Shown here piece by piece: positions 15,519 through 23,491 of a DNA stretch of 35,222 nucleotides. The position numbers were made by a program, and so were the translations under genes. Positions within the stretch are counted from its first letter, which is position 1; each line of letters opens with the position of its first letter. The stretch covers positions 1 through 35,222 of the forward strand of contig PMUP01000088.1 in NCBI GenBank assembly GCA_003166865.1. The letters are read 5' to 3'. The notes beneath the pieces are model-generated. The model searched no databases and had not been told where the DNA came from. It saw nothing but the letters and a program-made list of their open reading frames with translations. The stretch is from Bryobacterales bacterium (lineage in GTDB: Bacteria > Acidobacteriota > Terriglobia > Bryobacterales > Bryobacteraceae).

Positions 15519-16851
15519 TGATGGTCATCTCCCGGATCAGCAGCGTCGGCGACGCCACCGATCCTCGAAATTCCAGATCGGAGCCCGCGGCTTCCACGTC
15601 CATCAGCATCTGCTGCAGCGTGGCCGCGATGGTGATCTCAGACACAGGATAAGCGAACTCGCCGTTCTCGATCCACAAACCGGCCGCGCCTCGCGAATAA
15701 TCGCCGGTTACGATATTGACGCCGTGGCCGATCAGCTCGGTGACATACAGTCCGCGGCGGATTCCACGGATGATCTCCTCGGGCGGCCGCTGGCCCTTCT
15801 CGAGGAAAAAATTCCCGTGTCCGACGCCCGCATTCCCCGTGACGCCGCGCGCCGCGTTGCCCGTGCTGCGCATGCCCAGCTTCCTCGCGGTGTACGTATT
15901 CAACAGGTAACTCCGCAGCACACCGCGATCGATCACCACCGTCCGCCGCGACGGAACTCCTTCGTCGTCGAAGGGCGAGGTACCGAACAGCCCCGCGAGG
16001 CCGCCGTCGTCGATGACGGTGACGTTCTCCGACGCCACGCGCTCGCCCAGCTTGCCCTCCAGGAACGAAGCTTTGCGATAGATTCCATCGCCTTCCACTG
16101 CCTCGAAGATATTGCCGAGCAGCGATCGGGCGGTGATCGGATCGAAGATCACCGGCGCCTTTTGGGTCGGGACTTTGCGCGCGCCCAACCGCCGCACGGT
16201 GCGCTCCGCGGCGCGCTGGCCCACGTTAGCGGGACTGTCGAGATGGGAGTGGCTGCGCGCTAATGAATACCAATAATCGCGCTCCATCGAATCGCCTTGC
16301 CGCGCCACCGGCGTCGCGCTCAATGAGCAACTGCTCATGCGATAGCTGCCCGCAAAACCCCGCGAGTTTGCGAACACGCGTCCGCCCGCATACGCGCTGA
16401 ACGACGCTCCTTCGGAATTGGTGATGCGCGGGTCCCAGGCGAGCGCGGCTTCCTCGGCATCCATGGCGGCTTGAATCCGCGCCGCGGTGTCAAACTTGTG
16501 AATGTCGTCGGAATAAAGCCGCAAATCGCCCGTGAGCGACCCCAGCTCAGAGGATTCCGGCAAGCCGGCGTACGGATCTTCGGTCGAGATGGCCGCAACC
16601 GCCAAGGCCGATTCCACCATCTGGCTTATTCCCGCGTGCGAAAGATCGGATGTATGCGCCGAGCCCACGTGCTGGCCAATCAAAACGCGCAATCCCGCGC
16701 GCCGCGATCCGGCGTCCTTCAACGTTTCGAGCGCGCGCATGCGCACTTGCGCCGAAAATTCTTCGCCTTCCGCGAGGGTGCACTCGGCGTCGGTTGCCCC
16801 GCGCTCCAGCGCCGTGCGCACGGCCTGGCTGGCGAGTTCAGGTTCAATCAT
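15508..16851 (-). CDS. pmbA: TldE/PmbA-type metalloprotease-complex subunit
   Basis: A 447-residue protein of the TldD/PmbA family, the catalytically silent partner that with TldD forms a heterodimeric protease degrading unfolded or modified peptides. The N-terminal region ATDAECTLAEGEEFSAQVR and later ITNSEGASFSA, PVIFDPITARSLLGNIF and STGNAARGV are typical. It lacks the HExxxH zinc motif, as expected for the PmbA side. Its start overlaps the stop of tldD by four bases (ATGA), so the two are translationally coupled and made in equal amounts. It also overlaps the next gene by 11 bases. Confidence 0.92.
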   Translation of the reverse strand: MIEPELASQAVRTALERGATDAECTLAEGEEFSAQVRMRALETLKDAGSRRAGLRVLIGQHVGSAHTSDLSHAGISQMVESALAVAAISTEDPYAGLPESSELGSLTGDLRLYSDDIHKFDTAARIQAAMDAEEAALAWDPRITNSEGASFSAYAGGRVFANSRGFAGSYRMSSCSLSATPVARQGDSMERDYWYSLARSHSHLDSPANVGQRAAERTVRRLGARKVPTQKAPVIFDPITARSLLGNIFEAVEGDGIYRKASFLEGKLGERVASENVTVIDDGGLAGLFGTSPFDDEGVPSRRTVVIDRGVLRSYLLNTYTARKLGMRSTGNAARGVTGNAGVGHGNFFLEKGQRPPEEIIRGIRRGLYVTELIGHGVNIVTGDYSRGAAGLWIENGEFAYPVSEITIAATLQQMLMDVEAAGSDLEFRGSVASPTLLIREMTISGQ

Positions 16852-18281
16852 CCGCCAGTTCCACCCACCGTCATGCGATCGATCTTAACGGTTGGAATGC
16901 CGACGCCCACCGGCACGCTCTGCCCTTCCTTGCCGCAGATGCCTATGCCCTCGTCGAGCTTGAGATCGTGTCCCACCATGCTGACGTACTTCAGCGCCTC
17001 CGGTCCGTTGCCGGTCAACATGGCGCCGCGCACCGGCCGTGTGATATGGCCGTCCTCGATCAAATAACTCTCGGATGCGCTGAACACGAAATTGCCACTG
17101 GTAATGTCCACTTGGCCGCCGCCGAAATTCGCGCAGTACAGCCCGCGCGGCGTCGAACGGATAATCTCTTCCGGATCGCTATCGCCCGCCAGCATGAAGG
17201 TGTTGGTCATGCGCGGCATGGGAATGTGCTGATAACTTTCCCGGCGCCCGCTGCCGGTGGTCTTAGAGTGCAGCAACCGGCTGGAAAGCTTGTCGTACAA
17301 ATAGCCGCGCAGCACGCCCTTATCGATCAGCACGTTTTCCTGAGTGGGCGCGCCTTCATCGTCCACGTTGAGCGATCCTCGCCGGTTTCGAATGGTGCCA
17401 TCGTCAACAACGGTGCACAGCGGACTCGCCACCAGCTGGCCGATCCGGCCGCTGAACGCCGAAACCTTCTTGCGATTGAAGTCCGCCTCAAGGCCATGCC
17501 CCACCGCTTCATGCAGCAGCACGCCCGGCCATCCCGGTCCCAGCACTACCGTCATCTCGCCCGCGGGCGCCGGCACTGCATCCAATTGCACGATGGCCTG
17601 CCGCACCGCTTCGCGCGCGAAATGTTCCGGCGTGTGCTCCGTCTCGAAAAACTCGAGTCCCACGCGTCCACCACCGCCGGAATATCCTCGCTGCGAAACG
17701 CCGGCGCCCTCGCGCGCCAGCACCGCCACTCCCAAACGCGCCAGCGGCTGACGGTCCGTACTCAGCACGCCGTCGCTAGTTGCTATGAGCACATGACACA
17801 GGCTGTCGGCGTAGCTGGCCTGCACCTGAAACACGCGCCGGTCCGCCGCACGCGCCGCGAGGTCGGCCCGCTTCACCAGTTCCACGCGATCGGCCAGACT
17901 AGTCTCGTTTGGCGCCGTCACAACGGGATAAAGGTCGCGCCGCCGCGCCTCCACGAATCCGGTTTTGTCTACTTTAGAGGGTCCGCTCGCGATGCAGGCC
18001 GCCACGCGGGCCGCCTTCCGGATCTTCTCCGGACTCAGATCGTCGCTATAGGCGTACCCGGTCCGCTCGCCCCAGATCACGCGCACGCCCACGCCCAGCG
18101 AAACACCCTGCACCGCGCTTTTCACAATCGATTCGTCGATGCTGAGCTGGCTGGTGGCCAGGTATTCGAAATAGAGATCCGCGTAGTCGCCGCCGGCTCC
18201 CAGAGCCTCGGAAAGATACGACTCGAGATCGTGCTCGGTGATGCCAAATTTCTGGCCAAAGAACGAATCGGAAAGCGGCAT
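16848..18281 (-). CDS. tldD: TldD metalloprotease (catalytic subunit of TldD/PmbA)
   Basis: A 477-residue protein with the zinc motif HEAVGH (His257, Glu258, His262) in LLHEAVGHGLEADF. Glycine-rich family blocks such as GYSGGGGRVG and PRMTNTFMLAGDSDPEEI follow. The frame is open upstream to 18425, but that extension encodes the 9-bp tandem repeats (FLVFPVFPVP) and is not conserved. The ATG at 18281, with GGAA about ten bases upstream, gives the usual N-terminus (MPLSDSFFGQ). First gene of a four-gene operon; the family processes small peptides and modified precursors such as microcins. Confidence 0.92.
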   Translation of the reverse strand: MPLSDSFFGQKFGITEHDLESYLSEALGAGGDYADLYFEYLATSQLSIDESIVKSAVQGVSLGVGVRVIWGERTGYAYSDDLSPEKIRKAARVAACIASGPSKVDKTGFVEARRRDLYPVVTAPNETSLADRVELVKRADLAARAADRRVFQVQASYADSLCHVLIATSDGVLSTDRQPLARLGVAVLAREGAGVSQRGYSGGGGRVGLEFFETEHTPEHFAREAVRQAIVQLDAVPAPAGEMTVVLGPGWPGVLLHEAVGHGLEADFNRKKVSAFSGRIGQLVASPLCTVVDDGTIRNRRGSLNVDDEGAPTQENVLIDKGVLRGYLYDKLSSRLLHSKTTGSGRRESYQHIPMPRMTNTFMLAGDSDPEEIIRSTPRGLYCANFGGGQVDITSGNFVFSASESYLIEDGHITRPVRGAMLTGNGPEALKYVSMVGHDLKLDEGIGICGKEGQSVPVGVGIPTVKIDRMTVGGTGG

Positions 18282-18342
18282 GCGTGTGATTCCAGCGTAA
18301 CATCCAGGTGCAAGCTCACGCGCCGGAGGAGCAGCAGGAACA

Positions 18343-18369
18343 GGGAATACAGGGAATACAAGGAATACA
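18343..18369 (+). repeat. Tandem 9-bp repeat, three copies
   Basis: GGGAATACA, GGGAATACA and AGGAATACA lie head to tail between the tldD start and the small TM/coiled-coil gene. The unit AGGAATACA recurs once at 18665-18673 on the other side of that gene. Confidence 0.85.
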
Positions 18370-18391
18370 AGAAGCTTGCGGGTGGCCGTGG

Positions 18392-18601
18392 CTAGGATTG
18401 GCGGACCATGGGGCGTTCCGGGCAATCGAAGCGTTCATCGAGCCGCTTGACCTCGGATTTCAGCAACTCGCGGAGGTCGTCGAAGCGCCGGTTCATGGAA
18501 TCGCGTAGGTCGTCGATCCGCCGGTTTTGGAAGTAAATCCCGAGCAGGTAGCCGCCAACAATGACGGCGACCGGCCCCCACTGGCCGAAGGCGGGATTCA
18601 T
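18392..18601 (-). CDS. Small membrane-anchored coiled-coil protein
   Basis: A 69-residue protein with one N-terminal TM segment (GPVAVIVGGYLLGIYF, residues 9-24). A short charged coiled coil follows (RRIDDLRDSMNRRFDDLRELL, then KSEVKRLDERFD), with repeated RxDDLR units at heptad-like spacing. I recall similar small TM/coiled-coil proteins in Acidobacteria genomes, which supports a real gene. No function is known. The ribosome site is weak (AGG about 12 bases upstream). It is flanked on both sides by GGAATACA-type repeats. It may be shortened, since relatives tend to have longer coiled coils. Confidence 0.65.
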   Translation of the reverse strand: MNPAFGQWGPVAVIVGGYLLGIYFQNRRIDDLRDSMNRRFDDLRELLKSEVKRLDERFDCPERPMVRQS

Positions 18602-18736
18602 GGGCTTAGTGTACCTCGAAGTTTTCGGGGCAACGGAGGGTATCCAACGGAAGTCGAGGGATACGAGGAATACAACGGATCATGCGAGCCGGGGCTCGAT
18701 TGCGCCAAATCCCCGAGTCTGTCAAACTCTAGCTTG

Positions 18737-19552
18737 ATGCCAGGACGTCTTCCCCCACGTCTGATCGGCGCTTGTTTGGCCCTGGTGCTGATCCCCTCCG
18801 ATTCCCGACCCCAATCAGCGGTCCTGGCCGATGCCATTCCCTACAAAGGTTTTGAGGGCGCATCCGCCCCGTTCCCCTCCGCCGAAAAGCTCTCCTACGA
18901 CATCGAGTGGCGCTTGATTTATGCGGGCAGCGCCCATATGACCCTGGAACCCAAGCCGGGCGATCCCCACAGTTGGGATGGGCAACTGCGCATTGAATCC
19001 GGCGGACTGGTGTCCAAGCTCTTCAAGCTCGACGACACCTACAACGCCGGGATGGAAGATGGTTTTTGCACCGCTTTGACCGAACTCAACGCGATCGAGG
19101 GTAAGCGCCATCGCGAGACCAAGGTGGTCTACGATCACACGCGAGGGAAAGCCAGCTACGTGGAGCGCGATCTGGACAAGAACATCGTCATCAAGACATC
19201 TGAAGTCGATATTCCCGCTTGCACCCTGGATGCCCTGGCCGGCCTCTATAAGCTCCGCATCGACAAGCTCGAGCCCGGCCAAAGCAAGCAGGTTCCCATG
19301 AGCGATGGAAAGAAGAGCGCTTCTGTACGCGTGGAGGCTCAGGCGCGCGAGCCGGTCAAGATCAAAGCCGGAACCTTCGATACCATCCGCTATGAAGTTT
19401 TTCTGTTCAACGGCGTGCTGTACTCGCGCAAAGCGGATCTCACGGTGTGGCTGACGGATGACGCCCACCGCCTCCCGGTGCAAATTCGCGCCCGCATGAG
19501 TTTCCCGGTCGGAACGATCACGTTTGAGTTGACGAAGGACGAGCATCCGTAA
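18737..19552 (+). CDS. Secreted DUF3108 domain protein
   Basis: A 271-residue protein. The ATG at 18737 gives an N-terminal signal peptide (PPRLIGACLALVLIPS) with likely cleavage near AVLA-DA. The mature part begins FPSAEKLSYDIEWRLIYAG and continues with beta-rich stretches (AHMTLEPK, KLDDTYNAGMEDGF, KAGTFDTIRYEVFLFNG), matching DUF3108 periplasmic proteins. It ends LPVQIRARMSFPVGTITFEL, the usual family C-terminus. The frame extends upstream to 18527 but that part has no signal and overlaps the opposite-strand small gene. Role unknown; probably periplasmic, possibly lipid- or polymer-binding. It is followed by two strong hairpins. Confidence 0.85.
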   Translation: MPGRLPPRLIGACLALVLIPSDSRPQSAVLADAIPYKGFEGASAPFPSAEKLSYDIEWRLIYAGSAHMTLEPKPGDPHSWDGQLRIESGGLVSKLFKLDDTYNAGMEDGFCTALTELNAIEGKRHRETKVVYDHTRGKASYVERDLDKNIVIKTSEVDIPACTLDALAGLYKLRIDKLEPGQSKQVPMSDGKKSASVRVEAQAREPVKIKAGTFDTIRYEVFLFNGVLYSRKADLTVWLTDDAHRLPVQIRARMSFPVGTITFELTKDEHP

Positions 19553-19554
19553 CA

Positions 19555-19592
19555 GGCCGACGTGGGCGTCGGCCGCGGGCGAGGGCGCCCGC
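19555..19592 (+). terminator. Double perfect hairpin, repeat-like, after the DUF3108 gene
   Basis: GGCCGACG-TGGG-CGTCGGCC (19555-19574) is immediately followed by GCGGGCG-AGGG-CGCCCGC (19575-19592). Both stems are perfect. There is no T-run, so it is not a textbook terminator; it looks more like a dispersed palindromic element that may also stop transcription or protect the mRNA 3' end. Confidence 0.6.
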
Positions 19593-19662
19593 CCCACAAA
19601 CAAATCACTTTGATCGCAAGAATCGGATAGTTCCCAATTCGCGATTCGGATTAGCATTAGTC

Positions 19663-20712
19663 ATGTCACAGATAATGTTGGACGCCGTCGCCGCGCGCGA
19701 CCGCTCCATGGATGGCGTCTTCTACTATGCCGTGCTCTCCACCGGCATCTATTGCCGCCCGTCCTGCCCTTCCAAGCGCGCCCGCCGCGAAAATGTAGTT
19801 TTCTTTCGCGCGCGCGAAGCAGCCGAACACGCCGGATTCCGTCCCTGCAAGCGCTGCAAGCCGGAAGCCGCGGCGGCGGCCGATCCCAACGGGCAACTGG
19901 TCGAGAAAATTTGCCGGCATATCGATGCGCATCCTGGCGAGCCGGTCACGCTCGAGGCTCTCAGTCGCGCTCTCGGGATGAGTCCTTTCCACTTGCAGCG
20001 CACGTTCAAAGCTCGAACCGGCATTACGCCGCGTGCCTACTCCGATTCCCGCCGCCTGAATTCTCTCAAAGCCGGACTCCGTGAAGGACACTCCGTCACC
20101 AGGTCGCTCTACGATGCCGGCTACGGGTCAAGCTCCCGTCTTTACGAAAATGCCTCCGCACACCTGGGAATGACACCCTCGCGCTACCGCAAGCAAGGCG
20201 CAGGGGTGACTATTCGCTACACCATCGCGCCTAGTCCGATAGGCCAAATGCTGCTCGCGGCCACTGAGCGCGGAATCTGCGCGGTGCAATTCGGGAATTC
20301 AGTAGCGGCTTTAGAGCGTGAATTGCGCGCGGAATATCCCAAAGCGGAGATCGCTCGTTCGGATCGCAAGCTCACGGAGGAAGTGCGAGCGATGCGCGAA
20401 ATTATGGGCGGCAATTCCAGCCGGTCTCTTCCGCTGGACATTCAGGCCACCGCGTTCCAGCGGCGCGTTTGGGAAGCGCTGCAAGCGATTCCGCGGGGAG
20501 CCACGAAATCCTACAGCAAGATCGCCGCCGATATCGGACATCCGAAAGCAGCTCGCGCCGTCGCACGCGCTTGCGCGATCAACCCGGTGGCGGTTGCAAT
20601 TCCATGTCATCGTGTGGTGCGCGAGGATGGCGCGCTGGGCGGATATCGCTGGGGTGTGGATCGCAAGAAGAAGCTGCTTGCGCTGGAAGCAGCACGGAAC
20701 GACGTGGGGTGA
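19663..20712 (+). CDS. ada: Ada-type bifunctional methyl-DNA repair protein and transcriptional activator
   Basis: A 349-residue three-domain protein. The N-terminal Ada zinc domain has Cys31, Cys35, Cys62 and Cys65 (GIYCRPSC, CKRC); the first of these accepts methyl groups from phosphotriesters. An AraC-type helix-turn-helix lies at ~75-180 (VTLEALSRALGMSPFHLQRTFK). The C-terminal O6-alkylguanine transferase has its active Cys315 in AIPCHRVV. Domain order and length match E. coli Ada. It would repair alkylated DNA and, once methylated, activate its own regulon. A -10-like TAGCAT lies only five bases before the ATG and no ribosome site is seen, so the mRNA may be leaderless. Confidence 0.95.
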   Translation: MSQIMLDAVAARDRSMDGVFYYAVLSTGIYCRPSCPSKRARRENVVFFRAREAAEHAGFRPCKRCKPEAAAAADPNGQLVEKICRHIDAHPGEPVTLEALSRALGMSPFHLQRTFKARTGITPRAYSDSRRLNSLKAGLREGHSVTRSLYDAGYGSSSRLYENASAHLGMTPSRYRKQGAGVTIRYTIAPSPIGQMLLAATERGICAVQFGNSVAALERELRAEYPKAEIARSDRKLTEEVRAMREIMGGNSSRSLPLDIQATAFQRRVWEALQAIPRGATKSYSKIAADIGHPKAARAVARACAINPVAVAIPCHRVVREDGALGGYRWGVDRKKKLLALEAARNDVG

Positions 20713-20737
20713 TCTTTGGGTAGAATCAGTCAAGTCC

Positions 20738-21946
20738 ATGCCTCTCTTTGTGGGCGCTCGCCTCGGCCCGTACGAAATTCTTGCGCCCATCGGCGCGGGC
20801 GGCATGGGCGAGGTCTACCGCGCTCGCGATACCCGCTTGAACCTCTCTGTGAACGCTGAACTCGTCAACACGGACGACGACAGCGAATTGTGGGGCGACC
20901 GGTACAATCGCAAGCTCGCCGACGTCCTCGCCGTACAGCAGGACATCGTGGCGCAGATCGCCGGCAAGTTGCGGGCCAAGCTGAGCAACGCGCAGAAAAC
21001 GGAAATGGATCGAGGGCAGACTGAAAATCCAGAGGCGTATCAGCTTTATCTGAAGGGCCGCTACTACGCGGCGAAGTTCGACGCCGAGAATCTGAAGAAA
21101 GGCTATGCATACTTCCAGCAGGCCATCGCGCTCGATCCCAACTACGCGCTGGCTTACGACGGGCTGGCTTACTATTACGAGTTGGTGGAGGATCTGTATT
21201 TCCCGGTCGATGAGGTTATGCCGAAGGCCAAGGCGGCGGCACGGAAGGCGTTGGAGATCGACGACAGCATCGCGGAATCCCATGTCGAGATGGGCAACGT
21301 GGATTTCTTGTACGACTTCGATTGGGCCGGCGCCGAACGGGAATTTAAGCGGGCGATCGAGCTCAGCCCGAACTATGCCCCAGCGCACGAGTACTACAGT
21401 TGGTACCTCATCGCTGTGGGCCGCGCCACCGAGGCGGTGGCCGAGAGCCGGCGCGCCGAGGAACTGGATCCGCTGTCGCCGGAAATCAGTTCCTTCATCG
21501 GTTGGTGGCTGTACCTTGCGCACCGGTATGACGAGGCCGTGCCACAGCTTGACAGATGCCTGGATCTGGATCCGAATTATACTAATTGTTATTGGCTCCT
21601 GAGCCAGACCTATGAACAACAAGGCCGTTTTCCCGACGCGCTTGCCGCCGACGCGAAGGCCCTGAAGGTGGATACTGGCTGGAGCTGGGCGGCTGCCGAG
21701 TCCGCGCGGGTCTATGCGCTTTCCGGACGCGGCGCCGAGGCTCAGCGCGGGTTGGATGAGCTGCTAGCGCTGTCAAAGCGCAGCCATGTTTCCAACTATC
21801 TGCTGGCGACAGTTTATGCAGCGCTGGGGGACAAGAAGCACGCTCTAGACAGATTGGAACAAGCCTATTCCGAGCGGTCGTTTTTCTTCGATTTTCTGAA
21901 ATCCGATCCGCAGATGGATAGTTTGCGGTCCGAGCCGCGATTTTAG
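20738..21946 (+). CDS. TPR protein with a remnant Ser/Thr kinase N-lobe (internal deletion derivative, early stop)
   Basis: A 402-residue product. Residues 1-35 are the beginning of a bacterial Ser/Thr kinase: RLGPYEILAPIGAGGMGEVY is the glycine-rich loop, followed by RARDTRLN. The catalytic Lys, HRD and DFG parts are absent. The sequence jumps in frame near 20837-20848 to the region that in full-length relatives follows the kinase (NAELVNTDDDSELWGDRYNR) and then six or seven TPR units. The stop TAG at 21944 is followed in frame by ELLRRMNFPP and another TAG at 21977, the usual family C-terminus, so the last residues were probably lost to a nonsense change. It cannot be a kinase; it may be a TPR scaffold or a decaying gene. 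The ATG at 20738 is preceded by TAGAAT at 20721-20726. Confidence 0.75.
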   Translation: MPLFVGARLGPYEILAPIGAGGMGEVYRARDTRLNLSVNAELVNTDDDSELWGDRYNRKLADVLAVQQDIVAQIAGKLRAKLSNAQKTEMDRGQTENPEAYQLYLKGRYYAAKFDAENLKKGYAYFQQAIALDPNYALAYDGLAYYYELVEDLYFPVDEVMPKAKAAARKALEIDDSIAESHVEMGNVDFLYDFDWAGAEREFKRAIELSPNYAPAHEYYSWYLIAVGRATEAVAESRRAEELDPLSPEISSFIGWWLYLAHRYDEAVPQLDRCLDLDPNYTNCYWLLSQTYEQQGRFPDALAADAKALKVDTGWSWAAAESARVYALSGRGAEAQRGLDELLALSKRSHVSNYLLATVYAALGDKKHALDRLEQAYSERSFFFDFLKSDPQMDSLRSEPRF

Positions 21947-22072
21947 GAACTGCTCCGCCGCATGAACTTCCCTCCGTAGCGGCGGGGTAAGAGGAATCTC
22001 CGAGGAGGTTGAAAAATCTCCCGTAAACAACACAAACTAAAGTACTAATTCACCGTAAAACTGGGCGCTTGC

Positions 22073-22102
22073 TTCACTTTCTCCACATTGCCGTGCGATA
22101 CT
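22073..22102 (+). promoter_or_regulatory. Candidate promoter of the ATP-grasp-like gene
   Basis: TTCACT at 22073-22078 and GATACT at 22097-22102 are separated by 18 bases; the leader to the ATG at 22126 would be short (about 17 bases). The remaining intergenic sequence from 21980 shows nothing else recognisable. Confidence 0.35.
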
Positions 22103-22125
22103 AAGTCCAGAGAGCACGAATAAAA

Positions 22126-23484
22126 ATGAACCAGTTAAGCGAGGCCGTCACTCGCTATCACAAAATCCTGGAAGGCGACCACTACAAAAATCTTTCCTGG
22201 GCACACGAACTCCAGGAACGCATGAAGGCGCACAATTTGGTCGCCGGTGGAAAGCCCGTGTCTCCGGTTCTGCGTCCGCATTTTATCACGCGCAGACAGT
22301 ACGCTGGATTGGTGAAGGCGGTCGAGTCGTTTTCGAGTTCGCTGCAGCGGGTTCAGACCAAGGCGCTCGGCAGTCCCGCGCTGCTCGCGCGCATGGAATT
22401 GCTGCCCGCCGAGAAGATGCTGGCGGCGGTCGACCCCGGGTATTCGTTCCCGGCGGTCACGTCGCTACTCGACACTCATTTGAATAACGGCACGCTGCGC
22501 TTCTCACGCTACATCCCCGATACTCCGACGGGTGTCGCGTATGGCGAGGCGTTGTCTGATATCTTTTACGACGCTGCGCCGGTGAAGGAATTCCGCAAGC
22601 GCTATCGCTTGGAGAAATTGCCCGGCACCAAGCACCTGCTGAACGCCATTCTCAAGGCTTATAAGGAATGGGGCGGCAAGAACAAGAAGCCCAACATCGC
22701 GATTCTCGAATTGCGCCAGCCTTTCCAGGCCGCCGAGTCCGGCGAAAGCGCGATCCTGGCGGAGTTCCTGCGCCGCGACGGTTGCACGGTGGAAGTGGTA
22801 ACGCCCGAACAGCTCGATTATCGCGACGGCGTTCTGCGCCGCGGCGATTTCGCTATCGACTTAGTTTTCCGCCGCGTGAAAGTCCAGGAATTCCTGGTGC
22901 GGTTCGATCTGTCGCATCCCCTGCTGCGCGCCTATCGCGACCAGGCCGTGTGCATGGTCAACAGCTTCCGCTCCGAGCTGGCCCAGAAAAAGGCAATCTT
23001 CGATCTGCTCACGGACGAAGAGATCACCGCCGATTTTCCCGCCGCGGAGCGCAGAGCCATCAAGGAATTCGTGCCTTGGACTCGCGTGGTCCAGGAAGCC
23101 AAGACCAAATACCACAACCGGACCGTCGATCTTCCAGCCTTCATCTTGCACAATCGCAATAAACTTGTTCTGCGTCCCAACGACGAAGGCGCCGATCAGC
23201 AATCCTTCCGTGGTTCTGAAGTGGACGAAGCCGCCTGGGAGAAAGCTCTGCGCTCCGCTCTCCGCAATCCGTACGTGGTGCAGGAAGCCATGGATCCGGT
23301 GGTGGATGTGTTCCCGGTCCTGCAATACGGCCACCTGGAGATGCAGAAAATGCGCGTCGACGTGCATCCCCACTCCTATCTCGGCAAAGTGCAGGGGTGC
23401 TCCAGTTGGCTGACCGCGGTTGGCCCTTCGGGATTCTCCACGCTGTCCGGCGTCGCGCCCACGTTTATCCTGGAACAGAAGTAG
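22126..23484 (+). CDS. Putative ATP-grasp-fold protein (circularly permuted ATP-grasp / glutathionylspermidine synthase-like)
   Basis: A 452-residue soluble protein. The C-terminal third has the character of an ATP-grasp domain: NKLVLRPNDEGADQQSFRG resembles the lysine/glycine-rich nucleotide loop, NPYVVQEAMDP resembles the 'vvQe' strand, and MRVDVHPHSYLGKVQG comes near the end where metal ligands normally sit. The middle part (PNIAILELRQPFQ, ILAEFLRRDGCTVEVVTPEQL) looks like a Rossmann-like pre-ATP-grasp domain. Together this suggests a carboxylate-amine/thiol ligase that would form an amide-type bond; the substrate is unknown. No signal peptide. It is convergent with the Wzt-like gene (7-base gap), so it may not be part of the glycan cluster. 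Could be another nucleotide-binding family. Confidence 0.55.
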   Translation: MNQLSEAVTRYHKILEGDHYKNLSWAHELQERMKAHNLVAGGKPVSPVLRPHFITRRQYAGLVKAVESFSSSLQRVQTKALGSPALLARMELLPAEKMLAAVDPGYSFPAVTSLLDTHLNNGTLRFSRYIPDTPTGVAYGEALSDIFYDAAPVKEFRKRYRLEKLPGTKHLLNAILKAYKEWGGKNKKPNIAILELRQPFQAAESGESAILAEFLRRDGCTVEVVTPEQLDYRDGVLRRGDFAIDLVFRRVKVQEFLVRFDLSHPLLRAYRDQAVCMVNSFRSELAQKKAIFDLLTDEEITADFPAAERRAIKEFVPWTRVVQEAKTKYHNRTVDLPAFILHNRNKLVLRPNDEGADQQSFRGSEVDEAAWEKALRSALRNPYVVQEAMDPVVDVFPVLQYGHLEMQKMRVDVHPHSYLGKVQGCSSWLTAVGPSGFSTLSGVAPTFILEQK

Positions 23485-23491
23485 TCCGCCT

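Noticed and set aside
16650-18395. 581-residue plus-strand frame across tldD and pmbA
   Set aside because: It runs antisense to two well-supported overlapping genes and ends in the 9-bp repeat region; composition is Arg/His/Ala-rich with no motif.
20318-20737. Upstream extension of the TPR gene into ada
   Set aside because: This is the out-of-frame shadow of the methyltransferase domain of ada; the kinase-like N-terminus starts at the ATG at 20738.
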